From Oceanobacillus halophilus (GTDB lineage: Bacteria; Bacillota; Bacilli; Bacillales; Amphibacillaceae): 64,000 nt of DNA. The translations under genes were made by a program, and so were the position numbers. Positions 9,352-17,150 of the stretch are shown one piece after another; the first letter of the stretch is position 1, and each line of letters opens with the position of its first letter. The stretch is taken from NCBI RefSeq assembly GCF_003628505.1, contig NZ_RBZP01000003.1, forward strand, positions 177,420 to 241,419, written 5' to 3'. Under the pieces are notes generated by a model that was not told where the DNA came from, searched no databases, and was given only the letters and a program-made list of their open reading frames with translations.

Positions 9352-9741
9352 TCAAGTCCCTATTAGTTTTGTAATTGTCGGAATGTCGGCAGGAGCCCAA
9401 TCTAGCGATAAAATTTCCTCACGTTCTAGCCATTTTATTTGAATATGTTCAGTTAACTCTGGTTTTCCCGCTATAAGTTTACAATAATAAGTGGATAAAT
9501 GAACCATACCAAATTCATACTCATGTACTGTATGTTCGACTCTTTCTCCAACTTCTACCTTACATTTCATTTCTTCTTCTATTTCTCGTGTTAGTGCTTC
9601 TTGTGGATCCTCCCCTTGTTCAATTTTTCCACCTGGAAATTCCCACTTATATGGCAATGTTTTATCAGGCCCGCGTTGTGCACATAATATTTTATTTTTC
9701 TCAATAATTACTGCTCCCACTACATTAATGTCTTTTTTCAT
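9352..9741 (-). CDS. NUDIX hydrolase (MutT-like)
   Basis: 129 residues with an intact NUDIX box (GGKIEQGEDPQEALTREIEE, about 38-57). The start VGAVIIEKNKILCAQRG and end match MutT/8-oxo-dGTP- or nucleotide-pyrophosphatase types that clean the nucleotide pool. ATG at 9741 follows GGAGGAGACA; a TTG at 9753 is inside the ribosome site. Upstream gene of a two-gene unit with the PLD-helicase protein; NUDIX hydrolases repeatedly accompany this helicase type, suggesting a joint job on damaged or modified nucleic acid. True substrate unknown. Confidence 0.82.
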   Translation of the reverse strand: MKKDINVVGAVIIEKNKILCAQRGPDKTLPYKWEFPGGKIEQGEDPQEALTREIEEEMKCKVEVGERVEHTVHEYEFGMVHLSTYYCKLIAGKPELTEHIQIKWLEREEILSLDWAPADIPTITKLIGT

Positions 9742-9954
9742 TGTCTCCTCCAAATTATTAAGATTTGTTTAATTTATCTATTATTATAGCTTAATCTATA
9801 AGCATACATAACCTATTCTGAAAAAATAGATAATCAAAAGGGCTATTTTATTATGATGTTAGTAAAAGGAAATTATTTCTATAAACATTTTAACAGGGCA
9901 GCATGCTTAATTATGATAAAATAAACCCCTACATAATTTTTAGGAGAATCCAAC

Positions 9955-11070
9955 ATGCAATCACAACCCTATTTCTACCAATTTCTAAAACCCATATCAA
10001 AAGAACTAGCTCTATTAGCCAGAGAATTAGAGTTTAGTATTTACACGAGTCCACGTACTATGCTCACGCATGCGCGTGTTTTTATAGAGAACATCTTACA
10101 GCACGTGATTTTTCTGGAAAAACTATCAATTGATGACCGTGCGAAATTAAAAATGCAAATTGATTTATTGGATAAGAATGAATTGCTGGATTCAGAGATT
10201 CTGGATTCCCTTCATTTTGTCCGTCAGTTAGGAAATCAAGCTGCACATGATACTAGAGTTTTCCGGTATTCGGAAGCATTATTATCTTGGGAAGCTGTCT
10301 ACAAAATTGTGAAATGGTATGTAGAAGTTTACGGACCAGTGGAGTTAAAGGTGCCGGAGTATCAAGACCCTAGACATCAGGAGTCTGTGTCCTATGATAT
10401 TACGGAGGTACAGGAACGATTGAGATTACTAGAGGAATTGCTTATTACCTCGATAAAAGGTCAGCCAGTAGAAGCAGAAACAGCAGCAACGACAGAAGCA
10501 GCAGAATCTCTGACTGAAGAACCCGTGCAACCGGGATTTACATCCATCCGGAAGTTAACATATAAAGGCGATACATTGGATGTTCCACATTTTCTTAGAG
10601 ATGCTTTCTTGTTACCACAGCGATTTGGTAAATCAGAAACTTTCTTAATCCGACTTGGAGCTAATCAACAAGCACGGATTATGAGTGAATTGCCTAATAA
10701 CCTGGAAAACTTGCATAAACATGTTAAGCGATATAACGAAAAGAATGATGAAAACCTGTTTAACGAACTAAGAGTGTTTATCGAGGAAGAAAAGGCACGT
10801 AGAAAAATAGTTCTCGATCGACCAGGTGAGTTATTTTTATTCTATAAATCGAATTATATTATTGTAACCGAAGAACTTTCCAACGTCGTGATAACATCAG
10901 AGATATTTTCAGGAATTCCTAGTCTGATACGGCAATTGAAAGCAGACCAAATAGAAACAGTCGGACAATTACCGAAAGAATTGGTAATTATCGCAAAATA
11001 TGAAAACGTCGGTGTTGGAACTGTTGAGAAGTTGTTTGATCAATTGAAGAGGATGCAAGGGGAAGTATAA
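9955..11070 (+). CDS. DUF4145 domain protein
   Basis: 371 residues. The N-terminal 130 (SPRTMLTHARVFIENILQHV, then LHFVRQLGNQAAHD) is a DUF4145 domain, a helical module known mainly from type I restriction HsdR subunits and other defence proteins. The rest, including a Glu/Ala-rich linker near 165-190 and a C-terminal segment, has no motif I recognise; the last 50 residues could form a helical helix-hairpin-helix-like end (PSLIRQLKADQIETVGQLP). No restriction-modification genes are adjacent. Divergent from the helicase-NUDIX pair with 200 bp between. Confidence 0.6.
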   Translation: MQSQPYFYQFLKPISKELALLARELEFSIYTSPRTMLTHARVFIENILQHVIFLEKLSIDDRAKLKMQIDLLDKNELLDSEILDSLHFVRQLGNQAAHDTRVFRYSEALLSWEAVYKIVKWYVEVYGPVELKVPEYQDPRHQESVSYDITEVQERLRLLEELLITSIKGQPVEAETAATTEAAESLTEEPVQPGFTSIRKLTYKGDTLDVPHFLRDAFLLPQRFGKSETFLIRLGANQQARIMSELPNNLENLHKHVKRYNEKNDENLFNELRVFIEEEKARRKIVLDRPGELFLFYKSNYIIVTEELSNVVITSEIFSGIPSLIRQLKADQIETVGQLPKELVIIAKYENVGVGTVEKLFDQLKRMQGEV

Positions 11071-11184
11071 TAAGTTACCACTTCCCTTTCTTTGTATCTG
11101 GAACATATGTAAAAAAGATTCATTAGGTCGGAGTAATTATGCTAATATTGATTTAAGTAAAGTAATTTAATGGAGGTGTAGTTG

Positions 11185-11526
11185 TTGGATTATAACCAGA
11201 GGGATCATTATTATATAGCCCACAACGCTGAAGAACTGCTTTGTGCGTTAATAACTAAAGAAGATTATATTATCATTCATGAAAATTTCAAAAAAGAATT
11301 CGAGGAAAACACGCAACTGCCAGTTACAGAAACAGAAGAAATGGCATTTCAACTAGGATCTCGTGGGTGGGCAGGGATTTTGGGAGAACTATTCTTTCAT
11401 ATTATTAATTTTTTCAGCAAAGGAACGAAACAACAGAAGAAAATTGACAGCAGGATCCGCAAATACAATCTTAAACAAGTAAATGATAAAGAAATTCTAT
11501 TGTATTTACGTCAGTTGAATTATTAA
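11185..11526 (+). CDS. Hypothetical protein next to the DUF4145 gene
   Basis: 113 residues, unrecognised. Acidic N-terminal half with FKKEFEENTQLPVTETEEMA, a short hydrophobic patch (about 70-85, GILGELFFHIINFF) and a basic tail. TTG at 11185 is eight bases from GGAGG; TTG 11182 is three bases closer. Lies 114 bases downstream of the DUF4145 gene and might be its partner. Confidence 0.45.
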   Translation: MDYNQRDHYYIAHNAEELLCALITKEDYIIIHENFKKEFEENTQLPVTETEEMAFQLGSRGWAGILGELFFHIINFFSKGTKQQKKIDSRIRKYNLKQVNDKEILLYLRQLNY

Positions 11527-11644
11527 AATAGGAAGTGTAAAAAGGGATGAAAAGTATCTCTATTTTTCTTTTTATATAAATGGGATAGGTATCATTAATG
11601 CTAAATCTGTATCATCTCCAAAACATAAGCAGGCAAGGGGATCC

Positions 11645-11977
11645 GTGCCAATTCCAGGACCAGTTCCGGGACTAATTCCAGGACCAGTTCCGGGACTAAT
11701 TCCAGGACCAGTTCCGGGACTAATTCCAGGACCGGTTCCGGGACTAATTCCAGGACCAGTTCCGGGACTAATTCCAGGACCAGTTCCGGGACTAATTCTA
11801 GGACCAGTTCCGGGACTAATTCTAGGACCAGTTCCGGGACTAATTCTAGGACCAGTCCCAGGACTAATTCCAGGACCAATTCTTTTTTACCTGTGTTTGT
11901 ATATTATATATAATTACTTAAAAGAAGAAGAAGAAGAAGAAGAAGAAGAAGAGGAGGAGGGCCAGCAAAAATTTTAA
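11645..11977 (+). CDS. Possible repeat protein (IPGPVPGL octapeptides, poly-Glu tail)
   Basis: Open frame of 110 codons starting at GTG after AAGGGG. It reads as nine to ten IPGPVPGL octapeptides, a short hydrophobic stretch (FYLCLYIIYNY) and a run of twelve Glu from the GAA/GAG microsatellite. The reverse strand is also open across the repeat, so openness alone is weak evidence. Could be a variable surface-like peptide or simply noncoding minisatellite DNA. Confidence 0.25.
   Translation: MPIPGPVPGLIPGPVPGLIPGPVPGLIPGPVPGLIPGPVPGLIPGPVPGLILGPVPGLILGPVPGLILGPVPGLIPGPILFYLCLYIIYNYLKEEEEEEEEEEEEGQQKF
11651..11878. repeat. 24-bp tandem repeat (minisatellite), about 9.5 copies
   Basis: Nine complete units of ATTCCAGGACCA+GTTCCGGGACTA plus a partial tenth. 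Units differ by single bases (ATTCTA in copies 7-9, ACCGG in copy 4, AGTCCCA in copy 9). Each unit is itself two related 12-mers. GC content is well above the surroundings. Confidence 0.95.
11931..11961. repeat. GAA/GAG trinucleotide microsatellite
   Basis: About nine GAA triplets followed by three GAG triplets, 50 bases after the minisatellite. Long pure triplet runs are rare in Bacillaceae and prone to slippage. Confidence 0.9.
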
Positions 11978-12180
11978 AAATAATCCCACCTTACTTGGAT
12001 TGTTTTCGAATGTATGAGTGAGGGAGGAAAATAAGGCTAGAAGATGAAAATCGTTGAATAACTGAAAAAATTGTTACACACTTTCAGGAACGCTTGTTCG
12101 TTTGTTTTGTTTCTGATATACTGAAAACAGTAGAAACTCATCTCCGTAAGTCCTCATATTCTAAAGGGATGTGTGTAAAC

Positions 12181-13296
12181 ATGCTATTAAGCCAACTACA
12201 GAATTATACCTCAAATACAACTTCATTTTTCATCACAAGAGAAGAACCCACAGATTATTCGGATCAAAACATGGAGCAAGATAATAATAGGAGAACAAAG
12301 CTGCTGAAGCGAATTCCACTGGAACGTTTGATGGATTTAAAAGTGGATTATGCTTTTAAGCAATTGTTTGGAAATGAAAAGAATAAAGAAATAACCGTTG
12401 TGTTTTTAAATGCTATTTTACAAAGAACAGGAAGAGACAGGATAAAAGATATTTCCTTTCAAAATGTAGAATCTGGAGGGGAATATGCGGATGATAAACA
12501 ATCTAGGTTAGATTTGTTAGTTGTTACGAATGCAGATGAATGGATTAATGTGGAGATTCAGTTTACTAATCAGTATGACATGGTTAAACGATCTATTTAT
12601 TATTGGTCTGGAGTATATCGACAGCCACTACAAAAGTCCATGTCATATAAAGAATTAAGGCCAGTTATCGCGATAAACATTCTAAACTTTAACCTGTTTC
12701 AGGAAACGAAAAAATTTCACACGACATACCATTTGTATGAAGATGAAGAAAATTTCCGCCTAACAAATGTAATGGAATTTCACTTCATAGAAATGGAAAA
12801 GCTAATAAAGGATTGGAAAGAAGATCGATTAGATCCATGGAATAACGTACTAGCCAGGTGGTTATTAATGCTTGGGATGGTTGATCATAGAAACCGGAAA
12901 ATCTATCATGATATTTATAAGGAATTGGAGGAGATTTCCATGAAGGATAAATCCTTGAAAGATGCTTTTCAAAATTGGGAAGAACTAAGTATGACGCAAG
13001 AACAATATTTAGCATATGAATCTCGTTTGAAACGTGTGATGGATGAAGAAGCTGCAAAGCGTGAAGCCGAACTCCGTGCACAGGAAGCGGAAAAGGAAGG
13101 TAAAGAAAAGGGCATGAAAGAAGGCATGAAAGAAGGCATGAAACAAGGCATGAAACAAGGCATGAAAGAAGGGGAAAAGGAAGCAAAAGAGGAAATCGCC
13201 CGAAAGTTATTAACCAATGGAATGAATGTTGAATTTGTTATAGAGGTCACAGGTCTGACGAAAGAGAGGGTTTTGGAGATTCAGAGTGAATTGTAA
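12181..13296 (+). CDS. Rpn-family PD-(D/E)XK nuclease (recombination-promoting nuclease)
   Basis: About 371 residues. The conserved part begins at LLKRIPLERLMDLKVDYAFKQLFG and has the nuclease signature RLDLLVV...VNVEIQ-type (Asp, then Glu-X-Gln in NVEIQ). Family members are DNA endonucleases related to YhgA/Rpn, toxic when free and linked to phage defence. The C-terminus is a coiled, charged region with five KEG/KQG repeats. The start is uncertain: ATG 12181 is used, but ATG 12169 or 12271 are possible and the open frame runs upstream to 12094 without a ribosome site. See the separate internal start at 12940. Confidence 0.75.
   Translation: MLLSQLQNYTSNTTSFFITREEPTDYSDQNMEQDNNRRTKLLKRIPLERLMDLKVDYAFKQLFGNEKNKEITVVFLNAILQRTGRDRIKDISFQNVESGGEYADDKQSRLDLLVVTNADEWINVEIQFTNQYDMVKRSIYYWSGVYRQPLQKSMSYKELRPVIAINILNFNLFQETKKFHTTYHLYEDEENFRLTNVMEFHFIEMEKLIKDWKEDRLDPWNNVLARWLLMLGMVDHRNRKIYHDIYKELEEISMKDKSLKDAFQNWEELSMTQEQYLAYESRLKRVMDEEAAKREAELRAQEAEKEGKEKGMKEGMKEGMKQGMKQGMKEGEKEAKEEIARKLLTNGMNVEFVIEVTGLTKERVLEIQSEL
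12940..13296 (+). CDS. Internal in-frame product of the Rpn gene (RpnS-like, candidate intragenic antitoxin)
   Basis: Inside the Rpn gene and in frame, GGAGGAG (12927-12933) lies eight bases from the end of GGAGG to ATG 12940, a better ribosome site than any at the full-length start. It would give a 118-residue C-terminal protein (MKDKSLKDAFQNWEELS...) containing the coiled repeat region but no nuclease domain. Intragenic small proteins of exactly this kind inhibit Rpn nucleases in enteric bacteria; here it is an inference from the site. Confidence 0.55.
   Translation: MKDKSLKDAFQNWEELSMTQEQYLAYESRLKRVMDEEAAKREAELRAQEAEKEGKEKGMKEGMKEGMKQGMKQGMKEGEKEAKEEIARKLLTNGMNVEFVIEVTGLTKERVLEIQSEL
13111..13170 (+). 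repeat. 12-bp tandem repeat inside the Rpn gene, five copies
   Basis: Five perfect or near-perfect units GGCATGAAAGAA / GGCATGAAACAA coding for G-M-K-E or G-M-K-Q. In frame, so copy number changes would lengthen or shorten the coiled C-terminus without a frameshift. Confidence 0.9.
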
Positions 13297-13444
13297 AAAG
13301 TTTCAACACTATCATCCCTGCTGATATCATCGTTTACTCAACATATAGTAAACTTGATTCCCTCGTAGGAAGTTTAACTATCGTTTTTAACGGATAGTGA
13401 ATAAGTAGAAAGCTAATAGTTTCTACGAAGGGAGTAGTTTTTGT

Positions 13445-14251
13445 ATGAGAAATATCAAGAAAGAAATGAAAAAGTTAGCGAGTGTGTACGTGGAAAAGCC
13501 TCATCGTGTGTTTAGTATGTATTTGAATACCGATCCATCTGATCCAGACCAACAAGGTAGAGAGTGGAAAATTCACTTAAAAAATGGATTAAATAGTTTT
13601 GAAAATTACTTGAAGGAAGATGGAAATAGAGAAGAAAAACGTAATTTTAAAATGGTTAGAGAGATGGTAGAAAATTATATACGTGAACATGAACTTAATC
13701 TATCGAAGAGTATTGTAATTTTTGCCACTGCAGATCAGAAAGTATGGTTTGCTGAGCGATTTCAAATGCCTGTAGTAACTGAGTTTTCCTGGGAAGAAAC
13801 AGCAAAGATAGACCAATTGAAAAAGATGTATCACCAGTTTCCTAAAACAGGTATTATTCTGACACAAAAAGAATCTATTAAAGTGATGGATGCAGAACTT
13901 GGAACATTAAAAGATACGAATGTATTTGAACTGGATCTTGATACGGAAGACTGGAAGGAACATACGGGCCCAAGTCATAACCAGTTATCAATGGGTTCGG
14001 GGGGAAGAAGTACGAAACAAGATGAGTTTCAGGAAAGGTTTGAAGCGAATCGTTATCGCTGGTATAAGCGTGTAGCGCCTAAACTGGATAAACTGGCGAA
14101 GGACAAGCAATGGGAGAGTATTTATCTTGTTGGCGATAAGCAGGAGGCTGAAGACCTCAAGAGTCATATGAATAAAGTTATCACTGATATAATCAATAAA
14201 AACATGCTGGATCATGAAGAAAAGCAAGTGATAGATACGGTGATGGCGTGA
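13445..14251 (+). CDS. VLRF1/baeRF-type release-factor-like protein
   Basis: 268 residues. The opening (VFSMYLNTDPSDPDQQGREWKIHLKNGL, residues 20-47 in pieces) is typical of the Bacillus VLRF1-family aeRF1-type proteins, bacterial relatives of archaeal/eukaryotic release factor 1 implicated in ribosome rescue. The C-terminal part (ANRYRWYKRVAPKLDKLAKDKQWESI) fits the family. GGGAG ribosome site nine bases before ATG. Single-gene unit. Biochemical role in Bacillaceae is not established. Confidence 0.65.
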   Translation: MRNIKKEMKKLASVYVEKPHRVFSMYLNTDPSDPDQQGREWKIHLKNGLNSFENYLKEDGNREEKRNFKMVREMVENYIREHELNLSKSIVIFATADQKVWFAERFQMPVVTEFSWEETAKIDQLKKMYHQFPKTGIILTQKESIKVMDAELGTLKDTNVFELDLDTEDWKEHTGPSHNQLSMGSGGRSTKQDEFQERFEANRYRWYKRVAPKLDKLAKDKQWESIYLVGDKQEAEDLKSHMNKVITDIINKNMLDHEEKQVIDTVMA

Positions 14252-14294
14252 TATTGTGGGTTTAATGATTTCATAAATGTGGGGTTTGAAAAAG

Positions 14295-14323
14295 AGAGCA
14301 GGGTGAGTTTACATCCCTGCTCT
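14295..14323 (-). terminator. trpB terminator
   Basis: AGAGCAGGG/CCCTGCTCT 9-bp stem; on the minus strand it is followed by CTTTTTC, so it ends trpB. It may also stop the convergent VLRF1 gene. Confidence 0.8.
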
Positions 14324-14335
14324 AACTTAATTTCC

Positions 14336-15505
14336 TTATTTAGCTATCATATCATATACCTGATTAACATCCTTATCGCCTCGGCCAGAAAGGTTCACGA
14401 TAATAATGTCATCTTTGTGTAGCTCTTTAGCAAGTTTTACTGCATGTGCAACAGCATGGGAGCTTTCTAATGCTGGAATAATACCTTCCACTTTGGATAG
14501 TTCTTGGAATGCTTCCAATGCTTCTTCTCCAGTTGCTGTCACATATTCACCTCTGCCAGTAGAATGAAGGTAGCTGTGCTCTGGACCAACTCCTTGGTAA
14601 TCCAGACCTGCAGCAATAGAATTCGTAGGTTTTGGTTCGCCGTTTTCATCAAACAATGTAAGTGATTTATAGCCGTGGAAAACCGCAGGAACACCTTCCG
14701 AAATGGACGGTGCTTCAGCAGGTTCAACCCCAATTAATCGAACTTCTTCATCCTCTAGGTAATTGGCAAAAGCTCCGATAGCATTGCTTCCACCGCCTGC
14801 ACAGGCAACGATAGCTGTTGGTAATTTTCCTTCTTTCTCTAGTATCTGTCTTTTTGATTCTTCACTGATAACGGATTGAAAATGTTTGACCATTTCAGGA
14901 TATGGGTATGGTCCAACAGCGGAACCAATTAAATAAAACGTATCCTCATGGTTTTTGACCAGGTCTTCAAATGCTTCGTCCACAGCTTCTTTCAAGCGGC
15001 CTCGACCTTTATCCACAGCAACCACTTCTGCTCCTAGTAACTGCATACGAAATACATTCAAAGCTTGCCTTTCCGTATCTAATTTACCCATATAAATGGT
15101 GTAAGGTAAGCCAACCATCGCGCTTGCCGTGGCAGTAGCAACCCCATGCTGACCTGCGCCTGTTTCCGCGATAATTCGTTTCGCACCGATTCGTTTTGCA
15201 AGAAGAATTTGTCCAAGGGCATTATTAATCTTGTGTGCTCCTGTGTGGTTTAAATCTTCTCGTTTCAAGTAAATTTTCGCTCCGCCTATTTTATCAGTAA
15301 GGTTTTTTGCGAAAGTGAGGGGATTTTCCCGACCTACATATTCTTTTAAGTAATAACGATATTCTTTCAAAAATGCAGGGTCATCTTTAAAATTATGAAA
15401 CTGTTCTCCGATGTTATCTAAAATTCCCTTTAGATCATCCGGAACAAAACTCCCTCCAAACTCTCCAAAATACCCTTTCTCAGCTACACTCTCTCTGCTA
15501 CTCAT
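14336..15505 (-). CDS. trpB: Tryptophan synthase beta chain, stand-alone copy
   Basis: 389 residues, full length. Catalyses indole plus serine to tryptophan with PLP. Motifs: [11 protein letters not shown] near the start, [15 protein letters not shown] with the PLP lysine at Lys92, [16 protein letters not shown] phosphate clamp, and C-terminal NLSGRGDKD. No trpA or other trp genes lie near, and no T-box or trp leader is visible before the ATG, which has GAGG at close spacing. It may be a second TrpB that salvages indole or pairs with a distant TrpA. Confidence 0.93.
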   Translation of the reverse strand: MSSRESVAEKGYFGEFGGSFVPDDLKGILDNIGEQFHNFKDDPAFLKEYRYYLKEYVGRENPLTFAKNLTDKIGGAKIYLKREDLNHTGAHKINNALGQILLAKRIGAKRIIAETGAGQHGVATATASAMVGLPYTIYMGKLDTERQALNVFRMQLLGAEVVAVDKGRGRLKEAVDEAFEDLVKNHEDTFYLIGSAVGPYPYPEMVKHFQSVISEESKRQILEKEGKLPTAIVACAGGGSNAIGAFANYLEDEEVRLIGVEPAEAPSISEGVPAVFHGYKSLTLFDENGEPKPTNSIAAGLDYQGVGPEHSYLHSTGRGEYVTATGEEALEAFQELSKVEGIIPALESSHAVAHAVKLAKELHKDDIIIVNLSGRGDKDVNQVYDMIAK

Positions 15506-15620
15506 ACTAACCTCAGCTCCTAAACTAGTAATTACTTACATGTACATATTATAAAGGAAAAAAAAGAAAAATTTAATAAGTTTTGTGAATTTAGTAAAGG
15601 AAATCTTGAGCCTACCTGTT

Positions 15621-15660
15621 GGTGCCTGTCACTTCCCGGAATATGGCGGATTTTGTCGAA
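15621..15660 (-). repeat. REP-like repeat copy 1
   Basis: GGTGCCTGTCACTTCCCG followed by a duplicated inner segment and TTTTGTCGAA (40-bp form). Between trpB and the CAP-domain gene. Confidence 0.85.
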
Positions 15661-15699
15661 GTTGTTTTTTATGAGCTACGGGCTACGGAAAGTAATTTA

Positions 15700-15733
15700 A
15701 AAGGAACACCAAGAATGTCAGTGGTGTTCCTTT
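15700..15733 (-). terminator. Terminator of the CAP-domain gene
   Basis: AAGGAACACC/GGTGTTCCTT stem; the minus strand continues with TTTTAAATTA. It lies about 50 bases past the CAP gene stop. Confidence 0.65.
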
Positions 15734-15784
15734 GTTGAAAATATTTATTGTGTGTAGTGCCCCAATGGAAATCATACCTAGTCA

Positions 15785-16930
15785 TTATTTTTTCAAAAAG
15801 TTCTCTGTATAAAATGGTTGTGCATCTTCATTAAACGCTACTCCAACAGCAAGACCATCAAATTCATTCTTTAAAATGTTTTCCCGATGACCGAGGGAAT
15901 TCATTAGTCCTTCGTGTGCAAAAATACTGCTCGGCTGACCAGCAGCAAGGTTTTCTCCTGCCATTCGGAAGACAATGTCATCTTCTTCCATTCGGTCAAA
16001 GGGGGATTGGCCTTCGAGATTGGTGTGGCCAAAGTAATTATTGTCTGCCATGTCTGCACTATGGTCACGAGCTGTTTCTCGCAGTCCTTCCTCCCAAGAT
16101 AAGACGGAGAGACCGTGATGGACCCTTGCTGCATTTGTAAGATCGAATAACTGATATTCAAACCCCTCTTTTAAATCTCCTTTTGGATCTGCAAAGTATT
16201 TATCCTTTTGCTTTTCCAATTCCCCACTAATGATTTGTACAGCTGTAATTGTACTGTTTTCGTGCTTATCATAAAAGATCGTCACATAATTATTATCAAT
16301 GAGAAACATATTATATTCATCTGTGTCCTGAATCTGGTAGTTTACAAACCCTTTTCGTATTGCTTTTAGAGGCTCATCAAACGTGGATAAAACGGTATCT
16401 CTGGTATCATTTTCAAAAATAATACCATCTGTAGACGAGAGCAAATCTTGATTAGTGTATAACCCAACAACCTGATCATGCTCATCGTATGCTGCCATAA
16501 AGAAGTTTTGATAATTTTCATGATAAGAAACCCAATCAACTCCGTATTCATTTAAAGTTGATCGCTTCGGTTCACCTGCTTGTTCTTCAACATTAGAACG
16601 GTTATCACCAATTTCGATATTATGAATGGAAAAAGATTGATCAGATGGAGCCTTTAGTTGTGGTTTCTCCGTTGCTGGCTCATTTGAATCTTCGTTTTCA
16701 GACCTTTCAGATTGAAAGTCTCTTAACTTACCCATCAATAATTGAAAATCTTGTTTTAATGTATCTACTGCCGCTATTACTTGCGGATTTTCTTTTATTT
16801 CATTCACATCTGTTCGCATTTCTTGGAAAACACCCTGAACACCAGTCTGTTCAAAAGTATCTCCGTAAAAATGCCAAAGTGCAAAAGCAATAAGTAATAA
16901 AACCAGCATATTCCTTATCTTTCGCATCAT
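15785..16930 (-). CDS. CAP (SCP/PR-1) domain protein, YlbC-like
   Basis: 381 residues. N-terminal membrane anchor (NMLVLLLIAFALWHFYG, about 7-23), a coiled linker rich in Glu, a CAP-associated domain (about 100-235, FSIHNIEIGDNRSNVEEQ) and a C-terminal CAP domain (about 250-380) with LTNAARVHHGLSVLSWEE, HSADMADNNYFGHTN and GHRENIL. The layout matches B. subtilis YlbC. Extracytoplasmic, function unknown; CAP proteins are common in spore formers. Start ATG 16930, though the adjacent ATG 16927 has better spacing from GGGTG. Confidence 0.82.
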   Translation of the reverse strand: MMRKIRNMLVLLLIAFALWHFYGDTFEQTGVQGVFQEMRTDVNEIKENPQVIAAVDTLKQDFQLLMGKLRDFQSERSENEDSNEPATEKPQLKAPSDQSFSIHNIEIGDNRSNVEEQAGEPKRSTLNEYGVDWVSYHENYQNFFMAAYDEHDQVVGLYTNQDLLSSTDGIIFENDTRDTVLSTFDEPLKAIRKGFVNYQIQDTDEYNMFLIDNNYVTIFYDKHENSTITAVQIISGELEKQKDKYFADPKGDLKEGFEYQLFDLTNAARVHHGLSVLSWEEGLRETARDHSADMADNNYFGHTNLEGQSPFDRMEEDDIVFRMAGENLAAGQPSSIFAHEGLMNSLGHRENILKNEFDGLAVGVAFNEDAQPFYTENFLKK

Positions 16931-17031
16931 CTCACACCCTGTCGATTATCTATCTCATCATTGTAGCAAGTATTCCCAAGATGAACAAATCTGATAAGCA
17001 TCAACAGGAACACAAACTAATCACCAAACAA

Positions 17032-17071
17032 TTCGACAAAGACCAACAAATTCCGGGTGGTGACAGGCACC
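17032..17071 (+). repeat. REP-like repeat copy 2
   Basis: 40-bp form: TTCGACAAAG, extra CAACAAATT segment, then CGGGTGGTGACAGGCACC. Confidence 0.8.
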
Positions 17072-17120
17072 AGTCAAGAATTTCCTATTAAAGAACTTGC
17101 TCTACATAAGGTGTCTGGCG

Positions 17121-17150
17121 TTCGACAAACTTCGGGAAGTAACAGGCACC
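17121..17150 (+). repeat. REP-like repeat copy 3
   Basis: TTCGACAAAC...CGGGAAGTAACAGGCACC. Its last base is the last base of the nucleoside hydrolase stop codon (minus strand), so the repeat abuts the coding end exactly. Confidence 0.9.

Noticed and set aside
11651..11878. 24-bp repeats as a CRISPR array or origin iterons
   Set aside because: No spacers between units, and no replication gene or DnaA-type boxes nearby.
11601..11879. Minus-strand open frame VLELVPELVLELVPEL...
   Set aside because: It is only the mirror of the 24-bp repeat, with no ribosome site.
15506..15784. T-box or trp leader upstream of trpB
   Set aside because: The stretch before the trpB ATG is short, AT-rich and lacks T-box or TRAP-type repeats.
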